64,000 nucleotides of DNA from Zoroaster sp. YZ-2022 (taxonomy: Eukaryota > Echinodermata > Asteroidea > Forcipulatida > Zoroasteridae), in assembly GCA_029582265.1 (NCBI GenBank), contig CM055816.1, positions 24,515,825 to 24,579,824 on the forward strand. The letters run 5' to 3'. Both the position numbers and the translations under genes were made by a program. The notes beneath the pieces were generated by a model. That model did not search any database, had not been told where the DNA came from, and saw only the letters and a program-made list of their open reading frames with translations. Below, piece after piece: positions 13,601 through 24,537 of this stretch (within the stretch, counting starts at the first letter, position 1; every line of letters begins with the position of its first letter).

Positions 13601-14095
13601 CTAAGTGATTAGAAATGATGAGGTCACATAGCATAGGAATCTTCAGTTTTATTGAGCGGGCATTCCACAATGCAAAGTTACAGTTACCTGATTCCAGATC
13701 ATGCCTGGTATGGTCGTTGTTCAATGGAGAAGTTTGCTTAAGGCGTCGATTTCTTCCACCTGTATGACCTCTACGAGTTTTGGATTTAGAGTTGATTCCC
13801 AGGGATCTGATAATTGTCCAAACAGAGTGGTCAATCCTATGATTATAATGAAGAAGGTTGAAGAGTTCTGCACGGTTGTAGGAAGTGCGAATAGGGCTAG
13901 AAGTTCGCTGCAGCAACACATTATCTCTAGATGTGACAACATCTTGGGGTACTGATTGTCTGATTCCAGCTTCAGGACCTGGATTGGTGTGAATATCGCC
14001 TGCTTGCAATAGCTCAAGCTGGAAAGTACAGTCAGCGTTGCTGTAATAGGCAATTTTCCTGCCACAGAAGGTAGTTGTAGTAGTAGTAGTATGCC
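10651..14095 (-). mobile_element. L2/CR1-like LINE, nearly full length, degenerate
   Basis: The element reads right to left. Its 5' end lies near 14,095 and its 3' end at the trinucleotide tail (TTA/ATT repeats at 10,651-10,676) preceded by GCGCTATATAAA. It encodes an apurinic-type endonuclease and a reverse transcriptase in the order expected for L2/CR1 elements. The same 3' end style appears in the truncated relative at 51,452-52,515. A SINE abuts the 5' side on the opposite strand. Confidence 0.9.
10837..14009 (-). pseudogene. LINE endonuclease-reverse transcriptase, broken
   Basis: The N-terminus (13,974-14,009) carries GDIHTNPGP. The endonuclease follows: LWNARSI and ALTETWL near 13,600-13,680, then, after a frame change between 13,512 and 13,594, GDFNFH and the terminal SDHAAV (12,188-13,594). 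The reverse transcriptase has DYSAAFDTISHEIL and GVPQG (11,751-12,143). A TGA directly after GVPQG separates it from YADDTQVY (11,346-11,747). The C-terminal domain with LHWLPVKQRIIFK is at 10,837-11,286. At least three breaks make it non-functional, though it is only lightly diverged. The protein would copy LINE RNA at a nicked target. Confidence 0.9.
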
Positions 14096-14375
14096 TAGCG
14101 GTCTAGCGCACCGAATTCAAGTTCTGGTGTTGCCAGCAGCAGGGTGTGGGTTCGAGCCCCGGTCGTGACACTTGTGTCCTTGAGCAAGGTACTTAACCAT
14201 AATTGCTTCGTCCTTCGGATGGGACGTAAAGCCGTAGGTCCCGTGTGTTGTGTAATGCACGTAAAAGAACCCAGGATACTTATCGTAAAAAGTGTTTCTG
14301 GTTTAGCGCCTCGGAATAGGCAACTAGATTGATGTGCGCTTTATAAATTCAGATTGGATTGGATTGGATTGGACA
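14096..14375 (+). mobile_element. tRNA-Leu-derived SINE, second tail type
   Basis: The head matches the SINE at 4,473 (B-box GGTTCGAGCCCCGG at about 14,150) but lacks the first bases of the tRNA. The body is shared up to GCACGTAAA, then diverges to AAGAACCCAGGATACTTATC and a GCGCTTTATAAATTCAG end, closed by a GGATT pentanucleotide microsatellite (14,348-14,375). Shared head and different tail show two subfamilies in one window. Confidence 0.85.
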
Positions 14376-14834
14376 TGTGTTTATTTTGGTGATTACGTTT
14401 ATTTGTTTTAATAGAAAAAGTATGTGTATCAAAGTAATTCCATTTGTATATAGATTTATAGGTAGTACCAAACTTTCCGTTTTCTAATATTAGCGAATCG
14501 ATCGCGAATCGACTTCGTTTTTAACCAATCGATCGCGACTTAAGTATTGTGGCGAAAATCACTTTTCTCCAGAAGCAAATCTTACAGAACAAGAGTTAAA
14601 CTTAAGCTGTACTGTGTTGATTTCTGTATCTAAATTTATTAGAGCCTCAGTAGCCTTACACCAGTACTTAAACATGTAAAGTCTTTGGAATACCATTATT
14701 TGATGTAATAATCTTTTATTAAGAATTACACTTACCTGTGTTGTCAGCGAGCATTCCTTGTTTATTTAGATAAAGGTTAACAAACAGGATTGAGGAGCTA
14801 TAATTTCTAAAGAACACTTCCAGATTTAATGTTA

Positions 14835-15005
14835 ATGAGAGAATGCCAATCACTTTTGGTCGCACGCACATCTTGTTTACTAGCTTAACCAATTACTTTT
14901 GGTCGCACCCGCATTGTTTACTAGTTTGACCAATCACTTTTGGTCGCAAGCGCAAGCCCATGCGCACATTGTAAATTGCGAGCTGCAGAAATCTATAAAA
15001 GGCGC
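14835..15005 (+). promoter_or_regulatory. Strong CCAAT/TATA promoter-like region
   Basis: Three degenerate direct repeats contain CCAAT-type boxes in the context ACCAATCACTTTTGGTCGCA (about 14,837, 14,889 and 14,930). A canonical TATAAAAGG follows at 14,994-15,002, then GC-rich sequence. This is a textbook polymerase II promoter for a transcript going right. No coding exon was found in the next 2 kb; an AATAAA at about 15,340 would also fit a solo LTR (promoter plus poly(A) signal). Confidence 0.55.
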
Positions 15006-15263
15006 GCAGCGGAGCAGCTCATTGCGCAGATCGTGACTTGGACTGACTGGTGAAATAGCAAAGGCGCCGTGCGTTACTGTGTGTATGCGGCCGCCGCTTT
15101 TAGTACTGTGCGTACATGTTAATGCTATTCATCGTCAACCATAGACATGCTACAAGTCCTTGATTGATCGGTCATGCATAATCCGTCACTGTGCGTGATC
15201 CTTGAATTATTGATTTAGTAGGGACCCTGCATCAAGTTTAGATAGAATCCCCCATTAATTAAA

Positions 15264-15345
15264 TGGAAGAAATTTCAGAGAACTAATAAATGGAAGACAT
15301 TGAATAGAACTAATAAATGGAAGACATTGAAGAGAGTTAATAAAG
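15264..15345 (+). repeat. Short tandem repeat, about 27 bp, three copies
   Basis: Degenerate units of ACTAATAAATGGAAGACATT follow one another downstream of the promoter-like region. They are non-coding. Confidence 0.6.
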
Positions 15346-15571
15346 AAGTATATACCGGTTGAATTGAAAGTAAACCTTTTTGTTTCAGGGTAACCTTTTA
15401 TTATCAGGTTTAGTCGTCCGTCTTGTCAGTCCTCATTCTTAACTCTGTAAAAATCATCATCGTCATCATCATCATCCTCTCCACCATCATACACCATCTT
15501 CACTTACAACCTCAAGCCCAGATTGTAGACTCGTACATCACACATCAGACTTCCGCGTTCTATTTAAGCGG

Positions 15572-15743
15572 GTTGTTGAGACACGCCCGTTTTAGTAGTA
15601 ATAAGAGCGGCAGGGTTGTTGAGACACGCCCGTTTTAGTAGTAATAAGAGCGGCAGGGTTGTTGAGACACGCCCGTTTTAGTAGTAATAAGAGCGGCAGG
15701 GTTGTTGAGACACGCCCGTTTTAGTAGTAATAAGAGCGGCAGG
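15572..15743 (+). repeat. 43-bp tandem repeat, four perfect copies
   Basis: The unit begins GTTGTTGAGACACGCCCG and ends AGAGCGGCAGG. All four copies are identical, so the array is young. It gives an accidental open frame. Confidence 0.95.
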
Positions 15744-15769
15744 GTTGGACCCGACCGTTACAATATAGT

Positions 15770-16660
15770 TAACAAAAATGTTCTTTATTTCAAATTGAAC
15801 ACCAGCGTTTCCTCACCCTGCCAGCGCGGCAAGAGCCAGTCCGGACACCGGGACGGGAACACTGGAGGCCTCGCTCGAATATACTCACATGTGTAGGCAC
15901 GTGTATTTGTATAATTACATTATAAAGACGTTTATTTTTCTTTTATTGTAGACAAGGTAACACATAAAACTAGACAAGGTTTTCTTTTTGAACAGACCTC
16001 AGAGCTGTTCTGAGTTTTCTTGACAACATTTTTTAGAGGTATGAATGTAAATGACATGTTCATTAACACATCAAAAACGTGAAACGTAAGGGGTTTTAAG
16101 TAAAATGTTATCAATATGTAATTTGACACCTTATAACGTAATAATTATGTAACTGTAGAATTAGCCTTACAAATATTCGTATTTCATACTTCTTAAGTCT
16201 CGTCGCGATCGGACGTTGTTAGTATTGGTAAACAACACATGCCTATATTGATGATGTAATGATGACGCGTGCAAACGAAATATGTCAGTTTCAGAAGTGA
16301 GTCTATTCTGAAAAATACAGATGAAGTTTACAAGTCAGGTTTAATTAAGTCTAATCTGAATGTTATATTATGAACAAAACAAACCAGACTTGAACCAAGA
16401 CTAGTCTTTAATAGAATAATTATGTTAATAGCATTAATCCCTTGAACCTCCACAAGTGGCATTCAGAGAATATGATATTGACGCTTGAGCCAAGACTACT
16501 CTTTGATATTCGATATTGCCTATTTGTACAATACAGACACCAACATAATATGTACAGGTATTTATACATATTTATACCTGTGCATATTCTATTTTTCTAT
16601 TGAAAATTTTGTAAAATTGTATCATAACAAATATCGAATCCTCTTCTAGTGATTCACTGG
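15770..16660 (+). repeat. Dispersed repeat, copy 2
   Basis: The order is the same as at 5,650-6,165 (CACCCTGCCAGC block, then GAACAGACCTCAGAGCTG, then CCTCTTCTAGTGAT near 16,640) but the spacing differs. No gene is seen in it, nor in the AT-rich 16,660-17,000 stretch that follows. Confidence 0.65.
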
Positions 16661-17002
16661 ATTAACATAAACCTTAAATAACACAAAACGAATAATGCCG
16701 TCGGTAGTAATTATCAAGTAATTATCCAAACTTTTTATGTGCTAAACAAATTCATATAGGCATTAATTCATAAAGGAAAAACAAAATTCTTCAAACCATA
16801 AAAACAATTCAGGTTGGGACTATCTATTATTGAATAATTTTATCTTTTTTAACCAATTTGTGAGAAAACAAAAAACAGATAAAGCTGAGCCTTATCAAGT
16901 TTCTGTCAACCAATCAGGTGATACATGTAAATCTCCATTCAGCAGTGACTTCACTTTGACCAATCAGTGCTTTACGCATACAATCCTTTGGATCGCAAAC
17001 AT

Positions 17003-17012
17003 TCAATATAAA
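17003..17012 (+). promoter_or_regulatory. Candidate TATA box of the fibrinogen-domain gene
   Basis: CAATATAAAC lies about 190 bp upstream of the chosen ATG, which leaves room for a 5' leader of about 160 bases. Assignment rests on position only. Confidence 0.4.
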
Positions 17013-17197
17013 CACTCATCGGCCGATGCTGTGTTTCATTTCTACATTGCGCCGTGTGCAGTATAGTCGTGTTTCAATCAAACAGTTGGTCGACCGATGA
17101 TAACGAAATACTTGATTGAATATAAACTGATAGTTCTACTTATTTAACTGGATTTACATTGAAACGTTTTCACCCATATACAAACAATACATTTAAG

Positions 17198-18241
17198 ATG
17201 ACGCAGCAAGTACTCTTGATGTGCGTACTCCATTTCAAAATGATGTTCGTGTTTATAGTACCACTGATATTACAAGCGGTAAGCTTGGGAAGTCAATGTG
17301 ATGGGCTTGCAAACGAATATCTCCCTGCAGATAACCGAGCACTCAAAAACTTCACGTATGCCAAGAAAACTGTACCCTATTACGTCATGTGCGGACGAGA
17401 CTGTAACATGGATAAGAACTGTAAGTCATTTAACTTCTATAAATGCAATGAACTGTGTGAGTTAAATAACTCCACAAGGGCTGAGTATCCTGAATCATTC
17501 GTTGAAGATCAAGAAAGTGTGTACTTCGATGAAAATGAAGACACACCTCTCTTCTCATTGCCTGATATCTCCTTTGCTCACAACAGAAGTTGTAAAGGGC
17601 TAATGGAGGCAGGTTACCGCACAAGTGGTGTCTACAAGATCTACCCAGACGGATTCAGCGACGGTCTCCAAGTCTATTGTGAAATGGACATTGACGGCGG
17701 CGGATGGATTGTGTTTCAGCGCAGAGAGGACGGCAATATTGACTTTTATCGTGACTGGAGTGAGTATAAGTCTGGCTTCGGTGATCTAAGCGGGGAGCAT
17801 TGGTTAGGGAATGATAACTTGGTGAATCTGACATCTGATAAATCACACGGGACATGGGACCTCCGCATAGATCTCACAGATTGGAGTGACGATACGGCAT
17901 TCGCGAAATACACGGATTTCCAAATCACTGGTGAGAAGTACACACTGAATTATGGCGACTACGATGTGAGCAGCACTGCTGGTGACTCTCTTGATGAGCA
18001 CAAGGGAATACCCTTCACTACAAAGGATAATAACAATGATCCGCATACAAGTGGATTAAATTGTGCACAACGCTATGAAGGAGCCTGGTGGTTTTATTAC
18101 TGTCACGCCTCTCACTTAAATGGTCGTTATTACCCAGATGGGCGCAATCCGGATAACAAAGGCATTATGTGGCATGACTGGCATAACAACTTAATTCCTC
18201 TCAAAGCATCCAGCATGAAAATGCGTGAAACAGACATGTAA
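17198..18241 (+). CDS. Secreted PAN/apple plus fibrinogen-like domain protein
   Basis: 347 residues in one uninterrupted exon. The frame is open upstream, but the first ATG is at 17,198 in a good context (AAGATGA). Residues about 14-32 are hydrophobic (MMFVFIVPLILQAVSLG), a signal peptide. Residues about 34-95 hold paired cysteines (C34, C65, C69, C75, C83, C87) resembling a short PAN/apple domain. Residues about 128-345 are a fibrinogen-related domain: C132/C161, GGGWIVFQRR, DFYRDWSEYKSGFGDL, a calcium-loop-like stretch before NCA (C289) and WWFYYCHASHLNG (C302). Such proteins (ficolins, tenascin-like lectins) bind acetylated or other glycans, often in innate immunity. The lack of introns is unusual and suggests retroposition or a lineage-specific single-exon family. 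Domain call firm; ligand unknown. Confidence 0.92.
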   Translation: MTQQVLLMCVLHFKMMFVFIVPLILQAVSLGSQCDGLANEYLPADNRALKNFTYAKKTVPYYVMCGRDCNMDKNCKSFNFYKCNELCELNNSTRAEYPESFVEDQESVYFDENEDTPLFSLPDISFAHNRSCKGLMEAGYRTSGVYKIYPDGFSDGLQVYCEMDIDGGGWIVFQRREDGNIDFYRDWSEYKSGFGDLSGEHWLGNDNLVNLTSDKSHGTWDLRIDLTDWSDDTAFAKYTDFQITGEKYTLNYGDYDVSSTAGDSLDEHKGIPFTTKDNNNDPHTSGLNCAQRYEGAWWFYYCHASHLNGRYYPDGRNPDNKGIMWHDWHNNLIPLKASSMKMRETDM

Positions 18242-18419
18242 GTACACCAATTAACATTACTGGAAACATACTGGAAAAACAGAATATAAAATAGTAGCTT
18301 TATTTCGCGGTCAAAAACATAAATATGTGTGTTTCCCGTCTACCCGCAATCACCAAACACATCGCGCCTACCTTTATCATTTAATTATAAATATAAATTA
18401 TAAATTACAAATAATTATA

Positions 18420-18429
18420 AATAAATAAA
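18420..18429 (+). terminator. Candidate poly(A) signals
   Basis: Two overlapping AATAAA hexamers lie about 180 bases after the stop codon of the fibrinogen-domain gene and are the nearest canonical ones downstream. Confidence 0.45.
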
Positions 18430-18844
18430 ACATATGTTATTATAGGCCTTATATTTTGTGTTTAGGCCAAAAAAGGTGTGTTTTCCACCCTAATTATTTG
18501 TTTACAAATAATAATAATAATAACAGGAGCTGAAAAGGTATCCATTTGTACCTACCTTATTTTTTATAATTATAAATGGAAACAATATTTTGGTCTAAAT
18601 TTTGAAAACCTTATATTGAAAGCTAGTTCAGTTTATTTTACTTTTTTTATATTTATTTTATTTAACGATTTAACAAACTATTTGACCATTTTGGTTAAGT
18701 TAAATCTCTTGATATAATTGATAGCCTTGACCAAGGCGCATCGGAACGGTTTGGTCGCGTAATTTTGCCCCACTTACAGTTAGCTATCTGAACCCCCCGT
18801 TGCAGTCATTACACACAGTGCATGAATCCATATGTATACACACT

Positions 18845-19090
18845 GTATGTACATGTATAATTATGTAAATACAAACAATGACCACTCGTTGGATAGATGT
18901 ACATGTACGTGACCTGTACAATGTATATGTGTTATGTACATGTATGTAAATACAGACAATGACCACTCGTTGGATAGATGTACATGTACGTGTCCTGTAC
19001 AATGTATATGTGTTATGTACATGTATGTAAATACAGACAATGACCACTCGTTGGATAGATGTACATGTACGTGTCCTGTACAATGTATGT
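18845..19090 (+). repeat. 81-bp tandem repeat, three copies
   Basis: ACCACTCGTTGGATAGATG recurs at 18,881, 18,962 and 19,043, an exact 81-bp period. Each unit is rich in TGTACATGTA palindromes. Frames on both strands through it are repeat artefacts. Confidence 0.95.
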
Positions 19091-19199
19091 TATGTATATT
19101 ATATGAAATGAAATGCACAGTGTATGCTGAATTTCTCTGGCCAGAAATCGGTACGGGATGGAGGTACCGTACGATAACAGCCTTGGTTAACGCTATATA

Positions 19200-21880
19200 A
19201 TTGATAAAGATTGGATGTGGATAACAAGAAATTAAGTGAATGAATGCATTGATGATGCAGCTAGATTCATTGCTCTTCAAAATAATGGCACCGACGATAG
19301 ACTATTTAATTAACAGTGGTTTTTACAATGTCAGTGGTTTTACAATGTCACTAACAATAAGGTTGATACATTTCTTACTAAATAGGAAAATATAACTGAA
19401 CCAGACTTGCCGGTAAAATAGCGAATCATTTGGAAAATTACTAATGTTCTCATCACTTTGGACATTAAGATAGAAGTTTAAATATGAAGTTATCTTGACT
19501 GAATTGAAGGAATTTTATGTTTGTCACGGTACATTATATCATCAGAAATACATAACACTGAATGAACTTGAGATATTTGTCTTGTTAGTTCACTTAATGA
19601 AGTTTTCAAAGCTGGGAATCATGAAAAAGGCTTCGACCTTTCAGCGATTACACAAGAATTCCTTTTGTTTTTCGTAAAATTCCGCAGTGGCTTTCCTTGG
19701 CCGCTGGAAAAGTTGTGCGCATTTTTGTTTGGTAATATAGAAAAATATATTTGGTGTTTAAAGTTGGTCTGAACGTAATTGTAATTATAAATGTATGCAC
19801 TGCACTGAAAATGACATAATATTTGTAAATGTAATCATATTAGTATCGTAAACACTGGCCCGTAGACTGGGGATCTGTATTTGTGAATGCCCCTCCCCCT
19901 CCCGGACATGTTGCACTTGCTCTGGTGTCCTAATGATATTTTAAAACATTATTGTGTAGTTGCGACAAATGTGTAGTGGGTTCCATTGGAAAAATGTGCA
20001 ATGTTAGTGTACACCTTTGGTAATCACCCGATTACACGATTACTAAATTATAATCTAAAAACTTACTTTATGTGAAGTTATTTGCTCGTACCAAACATCT
20101 AGAGAAATTATTCCGTCTGAGATTCTGTAAAACGTGAGAAATGTATTTTACACATTTGAATACATGCAAACAAATCTAATTACTTGTTCACTATTTTTTC
20201 GTTAACGACGAGAATAAACTGAAACTTTCACATTTATTTTATTGTATAAATATCTCTTCATTCTTAAAAATTATGGATGCATTTATAGACTATTACTAAT
20301 AGTGTTATATAATGTCTATAAGCCATCCCATCCCTTATTTTCAAACTAGTCTACGGGTCTAAATCATATATGAATGGTGTGTTTAGCTTTATTTAGTGGA
20401 TTTTACTTACTACCGAAAAAGGTTAATACTAAAATGTGAACAAATACAGACCATGTCAACAAAATATTAATCGTCCTTGCTCAACCTAATGGATTAGGCC
20501 TGACTTGATTTCTATTATATATTTTATATTCAATAATTGGTTAAATAGTTGTCCAATAATGGGTAGGTAGTTCCAATCGCATCTCCCTCCCTACATATTC
20601 ACAATGGATATGAACGGTAAAATAATCCCAGTTTAGCCGGACGGTAATTTTTCCCCAAACGAGATTACATGGTCTTATTAATAATAAATACTAAATATAA
20701 CATTTAAAAAAATTAAAAAATACAAAAGTACAAAAATTCAAACATACAAAAAATAATAATAGTAATGATACAAAAATTATTTTACATTCCATTAGCCAGT
20801 AATTGTTAGCCAGTGACTTGGCCAAAATGTTGTTAAACTATTTCAGCATACTTAGAAATCTTTATTGAAATCTTTTAAATTAATATTTGAATGTATTTGT
20901 AGAATTTACATATACCCTAGTTTCTTGTCAACAATTACAATCTAGCGAATTCTGCGGACTTTGAAATGTCCTTGGCCTTTGGCGAAGCACCCGTCAATTG
21001 ATTTGTTTTCGACCCCTCTTTTGTTCTCTGATTCACGTGAGTGTACATACGAGGAAAGTGACTGATGAAAAAACAAAACATAAGTAGTCTGCCGAATTTA
21101 TGCTGTCTTTGTTGACAATGGATTTGAATTGTTTACAATTTACTTAATTTTATAATTAAAGTCATTAAAGATATTAATATATTCCAGGCTCAAGCGGTGT
21201 TGGTCACAAAAGTTAAAAATGTCATTTTAAATGAGAAACCATTATAAAATTTAAATGAATTGATGACGTAATGTCATAAATTCATTTACATTTTATATAA
21301 CTATTCTTTACTCCTTATTACAAAACTAAAACAGCATTTCAAAATTGAAATATATTTCCCAGATAAACTCACGTTGAGCACGGAATATCAATCTTTGAGA
21401 ACAATCGTTGTAATTAAAAGAAAATTGCCTGTACATAACGCATTGATGTTATTAATTAGCTGTCAGAGGCCATCCACATTTTCAAAGAAGAATAATGGAC
21501 GTGTTTCGCAATTTTTATCTTGAAAATGTCGAAAATGTTGGATAGCCTCAATTAAATTAATACTGTTGAAAAACCTGGTTCGAATCAAGTGCAATAAACT
21601 GAGTGATAGGAACCGAATACAAATGTTCTCTTTCATTTCTGAGTTTGTGTATAATCAAAGTCTTCTAAACTTGACCACGTGACCTGACAGATGAGGACAA
21701 ACGGCGACATGAGGTTTACAGAGACTATAGATAACTAAACCTCTCTCTGACATTATTGAAGGGACATCTAACATAACATTACAAAAGGACACTGTTTAAC
21801 AAAACAAAAATCATTTCCAGTATTAAGGCGAAAATTTAGTGGACCAGAATAAATTTTCACTAAATTTCGACTTGATGCTG
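19200..21880. other. Long intergenic stretch, nothing recognised
   Basis: AT-rich single-copy-looking DNA. I find no exon, RNA gene or element boundary that I can support. Confidence 0.45.
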
Positions 21881-21884
21881 AATA

Positions 21885-22195
21885 GGGAGAGGCGTTGGGT
21901 GGGGAGGAATGGGGAGGGGTGGAAGGAAGGGGAAGGGGGAGAGGAAAGGGAGAGGGAAAGGAAGGGAGTTAGATGGGTAGAGTCCCGGAGGAAGGGAGGG
22001 GAGACTTCTGGGGTGGGGAGAGGAAGGGGATCAAAATGCCAAGTTACCAAATAAATATCAAGGGGCATGCTACGTCCCAGCTACTCATTTTGGGGATATT
22101 TATTTGCCCTTGATATTTATCGGCACGGCATTTCCTCCCCTGCCTCTCTCCCCGCCCACCCATTTCCTCCTCTCCGACTCCTCACAAAAAGAGGG
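21885..22195. repeat. Imperfect inverted repeat, purine strand then pyrimidine strand
   Basis: The left arm is almost pure G and A (GGGGAGGGGTGGAAGG) and ends ATAAATATCAAGGG near 22,058. The right arm carries CCCTTGATATTTAT near 22,110 followed by a pyrimidine-rich run (CCTCTCTCCCCGCCC). The arms pair imperfectly around a 40-50 base loop. It may be a MITE or a triplex-prone tract. Confidence 0.5.
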
Positions 22196-22262
22196 CGCTG
22201 TTTAGATTGGGTGAACTCTTGCAGTTGCACAAGATTTACCCATTCTGAAAAGCGCCCTCCTA
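22189..22262. repeat. Short hairpin element
   Basis: GAGGGCGCTGTTTAGATTGGGT pairs imperfectly with the reverse of ACCCATTCTGAAAAGCGCCCTC about 30 bases on. It could be a very small MITE. No target duplication is evident. Confidence 0.45.
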
Positions 22263-22748
22263 TGTCTGCCACACCTAAAAAAAACAATGGAATTTCAACG
22301 TGTTTCCACATGGCCTGATCATTATCCTTCGTGCCCCAATTTGGAACCAGCAGTGTTGAACCAGTGTTGGATTCCGGCCACAATCTCTTGGGGTGTCGGG
22401 GAGGGGTGGGGTTGGCGAGCATAATAGGAAGGCGCTTTCCCCTTCCTCTAGCTACAGGGTATACACAATGACTTCCTAACCCCTTCCCTGTCCTAGGCAG
22501 AGACAAGAGACGACTATGATCCAGGTGAAAAGCCCACCCTCTATCGATGGATAATTGTATTGGTCATCCCCCGTCAAATCTTTAGGGGATATATATCCCA
22601 TCCCTCATGAAGATTTGAGCTCCTGCCCATTGTTGTAGATTTTGTTTATCCTAATCGTCAACATTCAATGGCCACCCCTAAACGGATCTTCCTGTCTTAA
22701 CCTTCCCCCATGGCCCAACTCACCTCCACCTCCGTTTAAAACATTAAT

Positions 22749-24501
22749 TTGGATTTTAAAATATTAGAAAGCAATTCTGAGAAATTAGAAGTCGCCGCCA
22801 AACTTCTTTCCTTAAACCGGAGCACAGCCTTACCCAAAGCACTATACAGGCACCTCCGTCCGTCCAGCTCGAAATGCCCAAGATTCTTTGGCCTACCAAA
22901 GATTCATAAACCAGACAGACCGCTCCGACCGATTGTCTCATCCCGAGGTTCCCCCACGTATAACCTCGCCCAACACTTGACAAAGCTCTTACACCCACTC
23001 GTGGGTAAGACGCCCCACCATGTACCCAATTCAGCAGGGTTTATCAACATCATAAAGGGAACCATATTGCAGCCTTCCGACACGCTAGTGAGTTTTGACG
23101 TCAAGTCATTACTCACCAATGTACCGACAGACGAGGCTATCCTCGTAACCAAGTCGGTACTCGAACATGATAGCACGCTCCCGGAACGAACCAGCCTAAC
23201 GCCAGATCAAATCGTTGATCTACTTTCATTATGTGTGAAATCCACATACTTCCAATGGAGAGAGACTTACTATCAACAGTCTTTCGGCACTCCAATGGGA
23301 TCCCCGATATCCCCGGTCCTAGCAAACATCTTCATGGAAGATTTCGAACAGAAAGCCCTCGAGACGGCACGATACAAACCCAAACTATGGCTTCGATACG
23401 TAGATGATACTTTCATCATTTGGCAGCACGGTTCCGACAAACTGAGTGACTTCCTCGGTCACCTCAACCAGCAACATCCGAGCATTCAATTCACCATGGA
23501 AACTGAGACATCCGACTCGTTGCCTTTCCTTGATGTACTCATTTCCAAACGGGTTGATGGCTCACTTAGGCATTCGGTTTACAGAAAACCTACACACAGA
23601 CCGCTACCTAAATGCCCGGTCGTTCCACCCACCATCCGTGAAATCCTCCGTGAATCGCACCCTACTTCGAAGGGCACACACTATCAGTGATAAAGAGCAC
23701 TTGCCATCCGAGTTGAAACATCTTAACGCCGTGTTAAGAGACAATGGGTACAGACCTGATAAGCTTAAGTTCCTCCCGAATAGGAACACTCCACGATCCT
23801 CTGACGCAACCGAAAAACCTATTGCCGTCCTACCGTACATTGGCCACACTTCACACAAGATTCAGCGTATCCTGAGGGAAGCTGACATTAAGGTCTACTA
23901 CCGGACTCGAAACAAGTTGGAAATGAAGTTACACACCCACAAGGACAGACATGATCCCAGCCGTCGCACTGGGGTTTACCGAATTCCTTGCACTTGTGGG
24001 AAAGTGTACATTGGCGAGACCGGCAGAGACCTTACGACCAGGCTCAATGAACACAAGGCCCACGGCCGCAGAGGGGAATGTGACAAATCTGCGATCATCA
24101 AACACTCCACCGATTTGGACCACATCATTGACTGGCAGAATGCAAAGATCATAGCCCCGGAAAAGCACTGGTACACCCGTCGTATCAGAGACGCTATTGA
24201 AATTCATAAACATGACACTGTCCCCCAGGACATCGGCTTTTTCATCAGCAACATTTGGCATACAATCCTACCATCCACCAACACCCACACCACACTGTCA
24301 ACTGACACGCCTCAGCGAGCAGGCAACTCACACACAGCAGGAAACACACACAGCAAGAACAATGCCACGGTGGCAACCAATCACAACACATCACACAACA
24401 CTAGCACCAATCGGAACACTTCCCATTCTACACATAATCCCAGCAAATACTACTTAAGGAGTTGCATCGGCAAACCTCTTCATTCTCCTGACGAAGATTA
24501 G
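22749..24501 (+). pseudogene. Penelope-like RT and GIY-YIG endonuclease, one frameshift
   Basis: The first part (22,749 to about 23,610) carries FFGLPKIHKP, RPIVSSRGSPTYNLA, SFDVKSLLTNVP, GTPMGSPISP and the catalytic YVDDTF. Near 23,600 the frame shifts by one, and the second part (to 24,501) continues with the linker and the GIY-YIG motif VYRIPC...KVYIGETGRDL, then the conserved C-terminus HDTVPQDIGFFI. RT and endonuclease together allow target-primed insertion, often near telomeres or into other repeats. The single frame break and missing N-terminus make this copy inactive. The Thr/Ser/His-rich tail after residue about 300 of the second part is low complexity. Confidence 0.93.
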
Positions 24502-24527
24502 AGCAGGCTAATCGAAACGTTGAGAAT
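24482..24527 (+). ncRNA. Candidate hammerhead ribozyme of the Penelope element
   Basis: The expected parts appear in order: stem I arm ATTCTC (24,482-24,487), core CTGACGA, stem II GATTAG/CTAATC around a six-base loop, core GAAA, C, cleavage triplet GTT, and the matching stem I arm GAGAAT (24,522-24,527). Stems I and II pair perfectly. Two oddities: one unpaired A follows the first core box, and stem III is only the palindrome AACGTT with no loop, so self-cleavage would probably need a dimer. Penelope-like elements are known to carry minimal hammerheads. Confidence 0.7.
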
Positions 24528-24537
24528 AACCCGTGAA

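Larger units (their letters stand above)
22749..24527 (+). mobile_element. Penelope-like element, 5'-truncated
   Basis: The element holds a Penelope-type reverse transcriptase, then a GIY-YIG endonuclease, then a hammerhead-like 3' motif. The beginning (N-terminal coding part and upstream repeat) is missing, as is common after incomplete reverse transcription. A related 3' fragment lies at 43,893-44,335 and a ribozyme-like remnant at 61,867-61,905. Confidence 0.92.

Noticed and set aside
13701..14065. Frames antisense or offset to the LINE N-terminus
   Set aside because: Shadows of the NPGP-containing LINE frame.
15572..15743. Possible CRISPR-like array
   Set aside because: Units are contiguous with no unique spacers; this is a eukaryotic minisatellite.
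18784..19280. Open frames of about 90-140 codons on both strands
   Set aside because: They translate the 81-bp tandem repeat; the period is a multiple of three, so frames stay open by chance.
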